Shown here piece after piece: positions 13,201 to 25,912 of a stretch of DNA of 64,000 nt. The notes below the pieces were generated by a model. It was not told where the DNA came from, searched no databases, and saw nothing but the letters and a program-made list of their open reading frames with translations. Position numbers and translations under genes: made by a program. Origin of the DNA: Owenia fusiformis (taxonomy: Eukaryota > Annelida > Polychaeta > Sabellida > Oweniidae); contig CAIIXF020000005.1 of NCBI GenBank assembly GCA_903813345.2, positions 37,205,375 to 37,269,374 on the forward strand, given 5' to 3'. Each line of letters starts with the position of its first letter. The stretch's first letter is position 1.

Positions 13201-16200
13201 GTGGGACGTTTGGGGTGTGTTTCCTTTAATTTGGCAAGAACTGCATCAAATTACTTGATAAGAGAGCAGAAATGTAGCAATTTAGGCTGAAAAGTACTGT
13301 TTTCAATGAAAAAACGAAAATTGCTGACTCAGCAAAATTTGGATCGTCGTCTCCAGAATTTTAGGGGTTAATTTGCAAAACTTTAAATGGTTCCATAGAA
13401 AGATATGCGAAATATGGCTAAATTCGACATATTTCTCGAAATTCACTAATAAATGTGGTTGATATTAGGTAGAAAGCAACTTACTTTTTCACCCATTGGA
13501 ATACATGTAAAATTGGCAAAGTTCAAATCATAATTTCTCAAATCCCAGCCCATCGAATCCTCACATCCATTCAGATCATGTAGTCCTATTCAAAAACTTC
13601 CCGTTCGGTTATATGGTGAAAAAAATATCCCACGAACGAAAAAAGATTTTGCTACATTTATAAGCGAGCATTGATTTCTGGGCCTGTAAAAAGCACGTAG
13701 GACCTGATTACCCCATTGATTTACTGAGACCGCCAAAAATATAATTCAATTTTTGGGTTCAAAATAATAATCTGTCAGCGGTCCCTGACACTCCTACTAG
13801 CTATCACCAAACATTAATTGCCAATACATGTACACATATACGTGCCATACATCTACAAAGTAGCGAACTAGTGTATTAAGTACTACTTTTCCTATACGAT
13901 GAGCAAAACAAATCTCAAGTAGGTTATATTGACCCTATTAGTGTCATGGTTGACTGAATATGCATTTTATTCAATATGAATTTTAAAGTTCGGGGTTTTA
14001 TGAAGTGATATGTACATTTTTGCTCAAATCCCCTCAGCAATTTTGATTTTATAGGGTTCTCTTGACCCCTGGGGTCATTATATTTTGTGACAATTTATTC
14101 CAGACTAAATGTAGTTATTTTGTCATTAAAATATCTTATTAAAGAAACGTTCGGGAAAAGTTGCGCTATCCGAAAGACTTCTTGTCACTGCACTGATAAA
14201 TGTAGCAAAATAGGCCAAATAATTCAGCCTTGAGCATGAAAATTTTGAATTTTTGGACAAATTTTGGGCTATTTTGGGGAATTTTTGCCCATAACGATAC
14301 TAATCTACTTAAAACAGCTGTTTAAAGTTGTACAAATTGCTTAAGTGATTTATATTCCCTCATAAGTAGGACTATTTGCTACTTTACTAAACTGAACATC
14401 ATTGATTTTTCGTTTTTCATGAACTTCTGATGGCTAGTTCAAGTAGCATTGTCTTTTGTGCAGGTTTACTGAATATCACCCTTTAAAATTGGGTCTTTCA
14501 TTGGTTTAAAGGGTCAAAATGTTGGAACTTCGCACACTGTGGGACGTTTGGGGTGTGTTTCCTTTAATTTGGCAAGAACTGCATCAAATTACTTGATAAG
14601 AGAGCAGAAATGTAGCAATTTAGGCTGAAAAGTACTGTTTTCAATGAAAAAAACGAAAATTGCTGACTCAGCAAAATTTAGATCGTCGTCTCCAGAATTT
14701 TAGGGGTTAATTTGCAAAACTTTAAATGGTTCCATAGAAAGATATGCGAAATATGGCTAAATTCGACATATTTCTCGAAATTCACTAATAAATGTGGTTG
14801 ATATTAGTGTCATGGTTGACTGAATATGCATTTTATTCAATATGAATTTTAAAGTTCGGGGTTTTATGAAGTGATATGTACATTTTTGCTCAAATCCCCT
14901 CAGCAATTTTGATTTTATAGGGTTCTCTTGACCCCTGGGGTCATTATATTTTGTGACAATTTATTCCAGACTAAATGTAGTTATTTTGTCATTAAAATAT
15001 CTTATTAAAGAAACGTTCGGGAAAAGTTGCGCTATCCGAAAGACTTCTTGTCACTGCACTGATAAATGTAGCAAAATAGGCCAAATAATTCAGCCTTGAG
15101 CATGAAAATTTTGAATTTTTGGACAAATTTTGGGCTATTTTGGGGAATTTTTGCCCATAACGATACTAATCTACTTAAAACAGCTGTTTAAAGTTGTACA
15201 AATTGCTTAAGTGATTTATATTCCCTCATAAGTAGGACTATTTGCTACTTTACTAAACTGAACATCATTGATTTTTCGTTTTTCATGAACTTCTGATGGC
15301 TAGTTCAAGTAGCATTGTCTTTTGTGCAGGTTTACTGAATATCACCCTTTAAAATTGGGTCTTTCATTGGTTTAAAGGGTCAAAATGTTGGAACTTCGCA
15401 CACTGTGGGACGTTTGGGGTGTGTTTCCTTTAATTTGGCAAGAACTGCATCAAATTACTTGATAAGAGAGCAGAAATGTAGCAATTTAGGCTGAAAAGTA
15501 CTGTTTTCAATGAAAAAAACGAAAATTGCTGACTCAGCAAAATTTGGATCGTCGTCTCCAGAATTTTAGGGGTTAATTTGCAAAACTTTAAATGGTTCCA
15601 TAGAAAGATATGCGAAATATGGCTAAATTCGACATATTTCTCGAAATTCACTAATAAATGTGGTTGATATTAGTGTCATGGTTGACTGAATATGCATTTT
15701 ATTCAATATGAATTTTAAAGTTCGGGGTTTTATGAAGTGATATGTACATTTTTGCTCAAATCCCCTCAGCAATTTTGATTTTATAGGGTTCTCTTGACCC
15801 CTGGGGTCATTATATTTTGTGACAATTTATTCCAGACTAAATGTAGTTATTTTGTCATTAAAATATCTTATTAAAGAAACGTTCGGGAAAAGTTGCGCTA
15901 TCCGAAAGACTTCTTGTCACTGCACTGATAAATGTAGCAAAATAGGCCAAATAATTCAGCCTTGAGCATGAAAATTTTGAATTTTTGGACAAATTTTGGG
16001 CTATTTTGGGGAATTTTTGCCCATAACGATACTAATCTACTTAAAACAGCTGTTTAAAGTTGTACAAATTGCTTAAGTGATTTATATTCCCTCATAAGTA
16101 GGACTATTTGCTACTTTACTAAACTGAACATCATTGATTTTTCGTTTTTCATGAACTTCTGATGGCTAGTTCAAGTAGCATTGTCTTTTGTGCAGGTTTA

Positions 16201-19200
16201 CTGAATATCACCCTTTAAAATTGGGTCTTTCATTGGTTTAAAGGGTCAAAATGTTGGAACTTCGCACACTGTGGGACGTTTGGGGTGTGTTTCCTTTAAT
16301 TTGGCAAGAACTGCATCAAATTACTTGATAAGAGAGCAGAAATGTAGCAATTTAGGCTGAAAAGTACTGTTTTCAATGAAAAAACGAAAATTGCTGACTC
16401 AGCAAAATTTAGATCGTCGTCTCCAGAATTTTAGGGGTTAATTTGCAAAACTTTAAATGGTTCCATAGAAAGATATGCGAAATATGGCTAAATTCGACAT
16501 ATTTCTCGAAATTCACTAATAAATGTGGTTGATATTAGTGTCATGGTTGACTGAATATGCATTTTATTCAATATGAATTTTAAAGTTCGGGGTTTTATGA
16601 AGTGATATGTACATTTTTGCTCAAATCCCCTCAGCAATTTTGATTTTATAGGGTTCTCTTGACCCCTGGGGTCATTATATTTTGTGACAATTTATTCCAG
16701 ACTAAATGTAGTTATTTTGTCATTAAAATATCTTATTAAAGAAACGTTCGGGAAAAGTTGCGCTATCCGAAAGACTTCTTGTCACTGCACTGATAAATGT
16801 AGCAAAATAGGCCAAATAATTCAGCCTTGAGCATGAAAATTTTGAATTTTTGGACAAATTTTGGGCTATTTTGGGGAATTTTTGCCCATAACGATACTAA
16901 TCTACTTAAAACAGCTGTTTAAAGTTGTACAAATTGCTTAAGTGATTTATATTCCCTCATAAGTAGGACTATTTGCTACTTTACTAAACTGAACATCATT
17001 GATTTTTCGTTTTTCATGAACTTCTGATGGCTAGTTCAAGTAGCATTGTCTTTTGTGCAGGTTTACTGAATATCACCCTTTAAAATTGGGTCTTTCATTG
17101 GTTTAAAGGGTCAAAATGTTGGAACTTCGCACACTGTGGGACGTTTGGGGTGTGTTTCCTTTAATTTGGCAAGAACTGCATCAAATTACTTGATAAGAGA
17201 GCAGAAATGTAGCAATTTAGGCTGAAAAGTACTGTTTTCAATGAAAAAAACGAAAATTGCTGACTCAGCAAAATTTGGATCGTCGTCTCCAGAATTTTAG
17301 GGGTTAATTTGCAAAACTTTAAATGGTTCCATAGAAAGATATGCGAAATATGGCTAAATTCGACATATTTCTCGAAATTCACTAATAAATGTGGTTGATA
17401 TTAGGTAGAAAGCAACTTACTTTTTCACCCATTGGAATACATGTAAAATTGGCAAAGTTCAAATCATAATTTCTCAAATCCCAGCCCATCGAATCCTCAC
17501 ATCCATTCAGATCATGTAGTCCTATTCAAAAACTTCCCGTTCGGTTATATGGTGAAAAAAATATCCCACGAACGAAAAAAGATTTTGCTACATTTATAAG
17601 CGAGCATTGATTTCTGGGCCTGTAAAAAGCACGTAGGACCTGATTACCCCATTGATTTACTGAGACCGCCAAAAATATAATTCAATTTTTGGGTTCAAAA
17701 TAATAATCTGTCAGCGGTCCCTGACACTCCTACTAGCTATCACCAAACATTAATTGCCAATACATGTACACATATACGTGCCATACATCTACAAAGTAGC
17801 GAACTAGTGTATTAAGTACTACTTTTCCTATACGATGAGCAAAACAAATCTCAAGTAGGTTATATTGACCCTATTAGTGTCATGGTTGACTGAATATGCA
17901 TTTTATTCAATATGAATTTTAAAGTTCGGGGTTTTATGAAGTGATATGTACATTTTTGCTCAAATCCCCTCAGCAATTTTGATTTTATAGGGTTCTCTTG
18001 ACCCCTGGGGTCATTATATTTTGTGACAATTTATTCCAGACTAAATGTAGTTATTTTGTCATTAAAATATCTTATTAAAGAAACGTTCGGGAAAAGTTGC
18101 GCTATCCGAAAGACTTCTTGTCACTGCACTGATAAATGTAGCAAAATAGGCCAAATAATTCAGCCTTGAGCATGAAAATTTTGAATTTTTGGACAAATTT
18201 TGGGCTATTTTGGGGAATTTTTGCCCATAACGATACTAATCTACTTAAAACAGCTGTTTAAAGTTGTACAAATTGCTTAAGTGATTTATATTCCCTCATA
18301 AGTAGGACTATTTGCTACTTTACTAAACTGAACATCATTGATTTTTCGTTTTTCATGAACTTCTGATGGCTAGTTCAAGTAGCATTGTCTTTTGTGCAGG
18401 TTTACTGAATATCACCCTTTAAAATTGGGTCTTTCATTGGTTTAAAGGGTCAAAATGTTGGAACTTCGCACACTGTGGGACGTTTGGGGTGTGTTTCCTT
18501 TAATTTGGCAAGAACTGCATCAAATTACTTGATAAGAGAGCAGAAATGTAGCAATTTAGGCTGAAAAGTACTGTTTTCAATGAAAAAACGAAAATTGCTG
18601 ACTCAGCAAAATTTAGATCGTCGTCTCCAGAATTTTAGGGGTTAATTTGCAAAACTTTAAATGGTTCCATAGAAAGATATGCGAAATATGGCTAAATTCG
18701 ACATATTTCTCGAAATTCACTAATAAATGTGGTTGATATTAGTGTCATGGTTGACTGAATATGCATTTTATTCAATATGAATTTTAAAGTTCGGGGTTTT
18801 ATGAAGTGATATGTACATTTTTGCTCAAATCCCCTCAGCAATTTTGATTTTATAGGGTTCTCTTGACCCCTGGGGTCATTATATTTTGTGACAATTTATT
18901 CCAGACTAAATGTAGTTATTTTGTCATTAAAATATCTTATTAAAGAAACGTTCGGGAAAAGTTGCGCTATCCGAAAGACTTCTTGTCACTGCACTGATAA
19001 ATGTAGCAAAATAGGCCAAATAATTCAGCCTTGAGCATGAAAATTTTGAATTTTTGGACAAATTTTGGGCTATTTTGGGGAATTTTTGCCCATAACGATA
19101 CTAATCTACTTAAAACAGCTGTTTAAAGTTGTACAAATTGCTTAAGTGATTTATATTCCCTCATAAGTAGGACTATTTGCTACTTTACTAAACTGAACAT

Positions 19201-22200
19201 CATTGATTTTTCGTTTTTCATGAACTTCTGATGGCTAGTTCAAGTAGCATTGTCTTTTGTGCAGGTTTACTGAATATCACCCTTTAAAATTGGGTCTTTC
19301 ATTGGTTTAAAGGGTCAAAATGTTGGAACTTCGCACACTGTGGGACGTTTGGGGTGTGTTTCCTTTAATTTGGCAAGAACTGCATCAAATTACTTGATAA
19401 GAGAGCAGAAATGTAGCAATTTAGGCTGAAAAGTACTGTTTTCAATGAAAAAAACGAAAATTGCTGACTCAGCAAAATTTGGATCGTCGTCTCCAGAATT
19501 TTAGGGGTTAATTTGCAAAACTTTAAATGGTTCCATAGAAAGATATGCGAAATATGGCTAAATTCGACATATTTCTCGAAATTCACTAATAAATGTGGTT
19601 GATATTAGTGTCATGGTTGACTGAATATGCATTTTATTCAATATGAATTTTAAAGTTCGGGGTTTTATGAAGTGATATGTACATTTTTGCTCAAATCCCC
19701 TCAGCAATTTTGATTTTATAGGGTTCTCTTGACCCCTGGGGTCATTATATTTTGTGACAATTTATTCCAGACTAAATGTAGTTATTTTGTCATTAAAATA
19801 TCTTATTAAAGAAACGTTCGGGAAAAGTTGCGCTATCCGAAAGACTTCTTGTCACTGCACTGATAAATGTAGCAAAATAGGCCAAATAATTCAGCCTTGA
19901 GCATGAAAATTTTGAATTTTTGGACAAATTTTGGGCTATTTTGGGGAATTTTTGCCCATAACGATACTAATCTACTTAAAACAGCTGTTTAAAGTTGTAC
20001 AAATTGCTTAAGTGATTTATATTCCCTCATAAGTAGGACTATTTGCTACTTTACTAAACTGAACATCATTGATTTTTCGTTTTTCATGAACTTCTGATGG
20101 CTAGTTCAAGTAGCATTGTCTTTTGTGCAGGTTTACTGAATATCACCCTTTAAAATTGGGTCTTTCATTGGTTTAAAGGGTCAAAATGTTGGAACTTCGC
20201 ACACTGTGGGACGTTTGGGGTGTGTTTCCTTTAATTTGGCAAGAACTGCATCAAATTACTTGATAAGAGAGCAGAAATGTAGCAATTTAGGCTGAAAAGT
20301 ACTGTTTTCAATGAAAAAACGAAAATTGCTGACTCAGCAAAATTTAGATCGTCGTCTCCAGAATTTTAGGGGTTAATTTGCAAAACTTTAAATGGTTCCA
20401 TAGAAAGATATGCGAAATATGGCTAAATTCGACATATTTCTCGAAATTCACTAATAAATGTGGTTGATATTAGTGTCATGGTTGACTGAATATGCATTTT
20501 ATTCAATATGAATTTTAAAGTTCGGGGTTTTATGAAGTGATATGTACATTTTTGCTCAAATCCCCTCAGCAATTTTGATTTTATAGGGTTCTCTTGACCC
20601 CTGGGGTCATTATATTTTGTGACAATTTATTCCAGACTAAATGTAGTTATTTTGTCATTAAAATATCTTATTAAAGAAACGTTCGGGAAAAGTTGCGCTA
20701 TCCGAAAGACTTCTTGTCACTGCACTGATAAATGTAGCAAAATAGGCCAAATAATTCAGCCTTGAGCATGAAAATTTTGAATTTTTGGACAAATTTTGGG
20801 CTATTTTGGGGAATTTTTGCCCATAACGATACTAATCTACTTAAAACAGCTGTTTAAAGTTGTACAAATTGCTTAAGTGATTTATATTCCCTCATAAGTA
20901 GGACTATTTGCTACTTTACTAAACTGAACATCATTGATTTTTCGTTTTTCATGAACTTCTGATGGCTAGTTCAAGTAGCATTGTCTTTTGTGCAGGTTTA
21001 CTGAATATCACCCTTTAAAATTGGGTCTTTCATTGGTTTAAAGGGTCAAAATGTTGGAACTTCGCACACTGTGGGACGTTTGGGGTGTGTTTCCTTTAAT
21101 TTGGCAAGAACTGCATCAAATTACTTGATAAGAGAGCAGAAATGTAGCAATTTAGGCTGAAAAGTACTGTTTTCAATGAAAAAAACGAAAATTGCTGACT
21201 CAGCAAAATTTGGATCGTCGTCTCCAGAATTTTAGGGGTTAATTTGCAAAACTTTAAATGGTTCCATAGAAAGATATGCGAAATATGGCTAAATTCGACA
21301 TATTTCTCGAAATTCACTAATAAATGTGGTTGATATTAGTGTCATGGTTGACTGAATATGCATTTTATTCAATATGAATTTTAAAGTTCGGGGTTTTATG
21401 AAGTGATATGTACATTTTTGCTCAAATCCCCTCAGCAATTTTGATTTTATAGGGTTCTCTTGACCCCTGGGGTCATTATATTTTGTGACAATTTATTCCA
21501 GACTAAATGTAGTTATTTTGTCATTAAAATATCTTATTAAAGAAACGTTCGGGAAAAGTTGCGCTATCCGAAAGACTTCTTGTCACTGCACTGATAAATG
21601 TAGCAAAATAGGCCAAATAATTCAGCCTTGAGCATGAAAATTTTGAATTTTTGGACAAATTTTGGGCTATTTTGGGGAATTTTTGCCCATAACGATACTA
21701 ATCTACTTAAAACAGCTGTTTAAAGTTGTACAAATTGCTTAAGTGATTTATATTCCCTCATAAGTAGGACTATTTGCTACTTTACTAAACTGAACATCAT
21801 TGATTTTTCGTTTTTCATGAACTTCTGATGGCTAGTTCAAGTAGCATTGTCTTTTGTGCAGGTTTACTGAATATCACCCTTTAAAATTGGGTCTTTCATT
21901 GGTTTAAAGGGTCAAAATGTTGGAACTTCGCACACTGTGGGACGTTTGGGGTGTGTTTCCTTTAATTTGGCAAGAACTGCATCAAATTACTTGATAAGAG
22001 AGCAGAAATGTAGCAATTTAGGCTGAAAAGTACTGTTTTCAATGAAAAAAACGAAAATTGCTGACTCAGCAAAATTTAGATCGTCGTCTCCAGAATTTTA
22101 GGGGTTAATTTGCAAAACTTTAAATGGTTCCATAGAAAGATATGCGAAATATGGCTAAATTCGACATATTTCTCGAAATTCACTAATAAATGTGGTTGAT

Positions 22201-23538
22201 ATTAGTGTCATGGTTGACTGAATATGCATTTTATTCAATATGAATTTTAAAGTTCGGGGTTTTATGAAGTGATATGTACATTTTTGCTCAAATCCCCTCA
22301 GCAATTTTGATTTTATAGGGTTCTCTTGACCCCTGGGGTCATTATATTTTGTGACAATTTATTCCAGACTAAATGTAGTTATTTTGTCATTAAAATATCT
22401 TATTAAAGAAACGTTCGGGAAAAGTTGCGCTATCCGAAAGACTTCTTGTCACTGCACTGATAAATGTAGCAAAATAGGCCAAATAATTCAGCCTTGAGCA
22501 TGAAAATTTTGAATTTTTGGACAAATTTTGGGCTATTTTGGGGAATTTTTGCCCATAACGATACTAATCTACTTAAAACAGCTGTTTAAAGTTGTACAAA
22601 TTGCTTAAGTGATTTATATTCCCTCATAAGTAGGACTATTTGCTACTTTACTAAACTGAACATCATTGATTTTTCGTTTTTCATGAACTTCTGATGGCTA
22701 GTTCAAGTAGCATTGTCTTTTGTGCAGGTTTACTGAATATCACCCTTTAAAATTGGGTCTTTCATTGGTTTAAAGGGTCAAAATGTTGGAACTTCGCACA
22801 CTGTGGGACGTTTGGGGTGTGTTTCCTTTAATTTGGCAAGAACTGCATCAAATTACTTGATAAGAGAGCAGAAATGTAGCAATTTAGGCTGAAAAGTACT
22901 GTTTTCAATGAAAAAACGAAAATTGCTGACTCAGCAAAATTTGGATCGTCGTCTCCAGAATTTTAGGGGTTAATTTGCAAAACTTTAAATGGTTCCATAG
23001 AAAGATATGCGAAATATGGCTAAATTCGACATATTTCTCGAAATTCACTAATAAATGTGGTTGATATTAGGTAGAAAGCAACTTACTTTTTCACCCATTG
23101 GAATACATGTAAAATTGGCAAAGTTCAAATCATAATTTCTCAAATCCCAGCCCATCGAATCCTCACATCCATTCAGATCATGTAGTCCTATTCAAAAACT
23201 TCCCGTTCGGTTATATGGTGAAAAAAATATCCCACGAACGAAAAAAGATTTTGCTACATTTATAAGCGAGCATTGATTTCTGGGCCTGTAAAAAGCACGT
23301 AGGACCTGATTACCCCATTGATTTACTGAGACCGCCAAAAATATAATTCAATTTTTGGGTTCAAAATAATAATCTGTCAGCGGTCCCTGACACTCCTACT
23401 AGCTATCACCAAACATTAATTGCCAATACATGTACACATATACGTGCCATACATCTACAAAGTAGCGAACTAGTGTATTAAGTACTACTTTTCCTATACG
23501 ATGAGCAAAACAAATCTCAAGTAGGTTATATTGACCCT

Positions 23539-24360
23539 CAGTCTGTTATTGTGTCAAATGTAAACGCTCTTGGGACGCTCTTTTGCAGACAGAAAATTGA
23601 CAGATTAGCTTTTAACTTTCAGCTTTGATGTTTAAATATTCTGTATTTCTACCGGACTTCTTGCTGAATATCATATAATGTTATAACTTGATTTGGACCA
23701 TTGCCTGATTGATCATTCTGAAATTTTGATTGTGATTCATGATTGATTGGCAAGAAAAATAATTCCTATTGTTTTCCAGCGAAGTCAAAATGTTACAGCA
23801 TGCGTTATAATGTCGAGTTTGCATCATGTTAAATTCTTCTAGTGATAAGAAGTCCATGCACAAGCATACACATACTAAGACAAACACACCCAGGCTCCAG
23901 GCCGTGGATGGAAATATAAAACTATTTAAGGCACAAACTGGTATTAATAGACCGATATGTAGTGTCTGCCATGTATTGAAGGTAAACCAATCTGCATTAT
24001 TAATGTTTCTTCTATCAATACATGGATTGTGCAATGGAAAAGCAATGGCACAATCAAAAATGTGCATATCAATCGTGAATATCTCTCGGTTCAAAGCTTA
24101 TTCGTCCAACAGAATCGTGTCAAAATATGTGTCTGAGTAACAGTTATACATTATAAGATCGCAAACTCTTACCAATTATCAGCCGAATGGCTAATTTTCA
24201 ACGAAATGTCCTTAAGACAACAGCCCTGGGTCGCGCCTGAGACCAAAAACTACTTCAAATAGCCCTCCCCTAATTATATTGGATAATCACATTTATGCGT
24301 GCGCGCGCAGCTCATCCAATGAACGAAACGCCACTTCCCGCTGAAACCACCGGGTATTGA
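23539..24360. other. Unique flank between array and Gene L intron
   Basis: This stretch has no match to Gene M intron 4. It contains overlapping open frames on both strands (about 23,681-24,140). The minus frame has two hydrophobic stretches, but I see no homology, no convincing ATG context and no splice-linked partner. A (GC)n-like tract, TGCGTGCGCGCGCAG, lies near 24,296-24,310. I do not call a gene. Confidence 0.4.
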
Positions 24361-24750
24361 TCTTTCCCTTGGTTTGGGTGGGAAAAATACCCCATGAACG
24401 AAAAAAGAATAATTCCAGAGTTCAAAGATAAAATACGCTTATAATGTAAGCCTGTATTGAGATGACAAACATCTCTGATTGGTCAAAAATCGACAAATAA
24501 ATGACGTCATCAATGGCGGCCTCAAAATTTTCGATTACGCTGTTATGTTCATTTCTGGCGTGTTAATCAATATCATAGCTTTTTATTGTACATTAAGATA
24601 AAAAAGGTGTACGGAATAAGCCTACATAAATTATTAAAGCATCCAATCGAAATGTAGTTTTTTGGAAAAAATCGAACAAGCGAAGGTAAGCAAGATACAT
24701 AATTATGTCTGTCAAATCTAAACTGATAGGATGCTGTGATATCTCACGAT

Positions 24751-25267
24751 CACACCGGAATAGCCTTACAACGGTAAAGTCAGATACCGTTGTCACAAAT
24801 GGCGGACATAACCGTCGCTTCAATTAGATTTTCATGAACTGTATGTTTAATAGCGCACCTAGACTAAATTCCTTTGGAACAACTATCAAACAAGGTGTCT
24901 TTATACTCATTGTACAATTAATAATGTTCTTCCATCGGAATAAAAGTCTTTAATTTAACCGATTAAAATGAGATACAACGGACGCTGTATTACCATATTC
25001 CGTTGCCTTTGTAAATTATTTCAAATTCAGATTCCGTTGTAATTGATGATATCGAAGAGGCTGTATTGTGGCGATTCACGACCCAATTTGATCGAAATTG
25101 GGATTTGATATGATATATCATCACAAGAGCTTCATACATGCACAGAATTAGAGACGATAAGGTCCCTTGAAATGAGGACTAATTGATTGAAGAGCTGAAA
25201 CGACGGTTATGTCCGCCATTTGTGACAACGCTATCTGACTTTACCGTTGTCAGGCTATTCCGATGTG
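24751..25267. mobile_element. Non-autonomous TIR element, 5-bp TSD ACGAT
   Basis: The left end CACACCGGAATAGCC is matched by the inverted right end (CACATCGGAATAGCC when reversed). Inverted similarity continues for about 75 bp, including ATGGCGGACATAACCGTCG. ACGAT flanks both sides (24,746-24,750 and 25,268-25,272). Gene M intron 4 lacks the element at the matching point (about 53,042). There is no transposase frame inside the 517 bp. Termini starting CAC with 5-bp duplications are known for Transib/RAG-like transposons, but that assignment is tentative. Confidence 0.85.
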
Positions 25268-25868
25268 ACGATGCCAAATGTCAAAAGGTAAAATTATGAA
25301 CTCTTGTGAATTCGTATTTTTTTAAATGATGTCATTAAATTTGACTTAAAAATTATGCATTTTCTGACCTCTTTGGGTTCATTTCAAGTTAATTGATTTA
25401 CTCAAATCGAACCTTTGAGTTATCAACTTTTAATAAAAGGTCAAGGAAAGTCAGGTGTGAACTCTTGGCATCTTGTTGATGATTTCTAAAAAGAATTTGA
25501 CCACCTAAACTTATTTCAATGAAGACACTGAATTTAATTTAAATTCAAAATTCCTTAAAAAGATCGATTATCAAGACATACATGTAGTTTGGTTAAATCT
25601 TATGATAATAGACAAAGTAGCATCTTCTTCAAGTACTAATTGCCACAACGATGACACTATGTACTCTGATTGAAGGGGAGGGGGGGGTTAACCGGGGATG
25701 GGTACTAACTAAGGAGGAACACTTGGAAGACTGGGCAGATTCGATCTAAAGTGTTCTCTTAATAGAAAAATAAAGGCAATTGTTGCCCCTTCAATAAGGA
25801 TATTCGAGGCTCTTTATACTAACTTAATCATAAAAATCATGTACTTTTAGTCAGTAGGCTATATTTAC

Positions 25869-25912
25869 CTCTTTTTATCAGACAGAGCTAACGAGTTTGC
25901 ACTTCCTGCGAC
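25869..25912 (-). CDS. Gene L exon 4 (pocket-lining segment)
   Basis: Reads VAGSANSLALSDKKR (last codon split), with acceptor TTTACTTAG and donor GTAAAT. It differs from Gene M in four consecutive codons (3-6) and in nothing else. Confidence 0.85.

Larger units (their letters stand above)
2926..23538. repeat. Higher-order satellite array (20 A units, 7 B units)
   Basis: B units (473 bp) start at 2926, 5129, 7333, 9536, 13469, 17405 and 23071 (the last is 5 nt short). A units (865 or 866 bp) start at 3399, 4264, 5602, 6468, 7806, 8671, 10009, 10874, 11739, 12604, 13942, 14808, 15674, 16539, 17878, 18743, 19609, 20474, 21340 and 22206. Successive A copies alternate strictly between AATTTAGATCG and AATTTGGATCG about 740 nt into the unit, so the true unit is a dimer of about 1,731 bp. 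Dimers per interval between B units are 1,1,1,2,2,3. The only other differences I saw are 6 versus 7 A in one A-run. A ends in GATATTAG and B in CCTATTAG, so both junctions share ATTAG. Near identity implies recent amplification or ongoing homogenisation. Copy number could also be affected by assembly. Confidence 0.97.

Noticed and set aside
15430-15651. A 73-codon minus-strand frame repeated identically at 17161, 19365 and 21096
   Set aside because: It lies inside satellite unit A and exists only where one A-run has 7 rather than 6 residues, so it is a by-product of the repeat.
2926-23538. CRISPR array or rDNA spacer as an explanation for the repeats
   Set aside because: Units are 473 and 865 bp with no unique spacers, and no rRNA sequence is present. 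A satellite is the better description.
23681-24140. Overlapping frames of 137 (minus) and 104 (plus) codons
   Set aside because: The minus frame begins at TTG and has hydrophobic stretches, but there is no family signature, splice context or paralogous counterpart.
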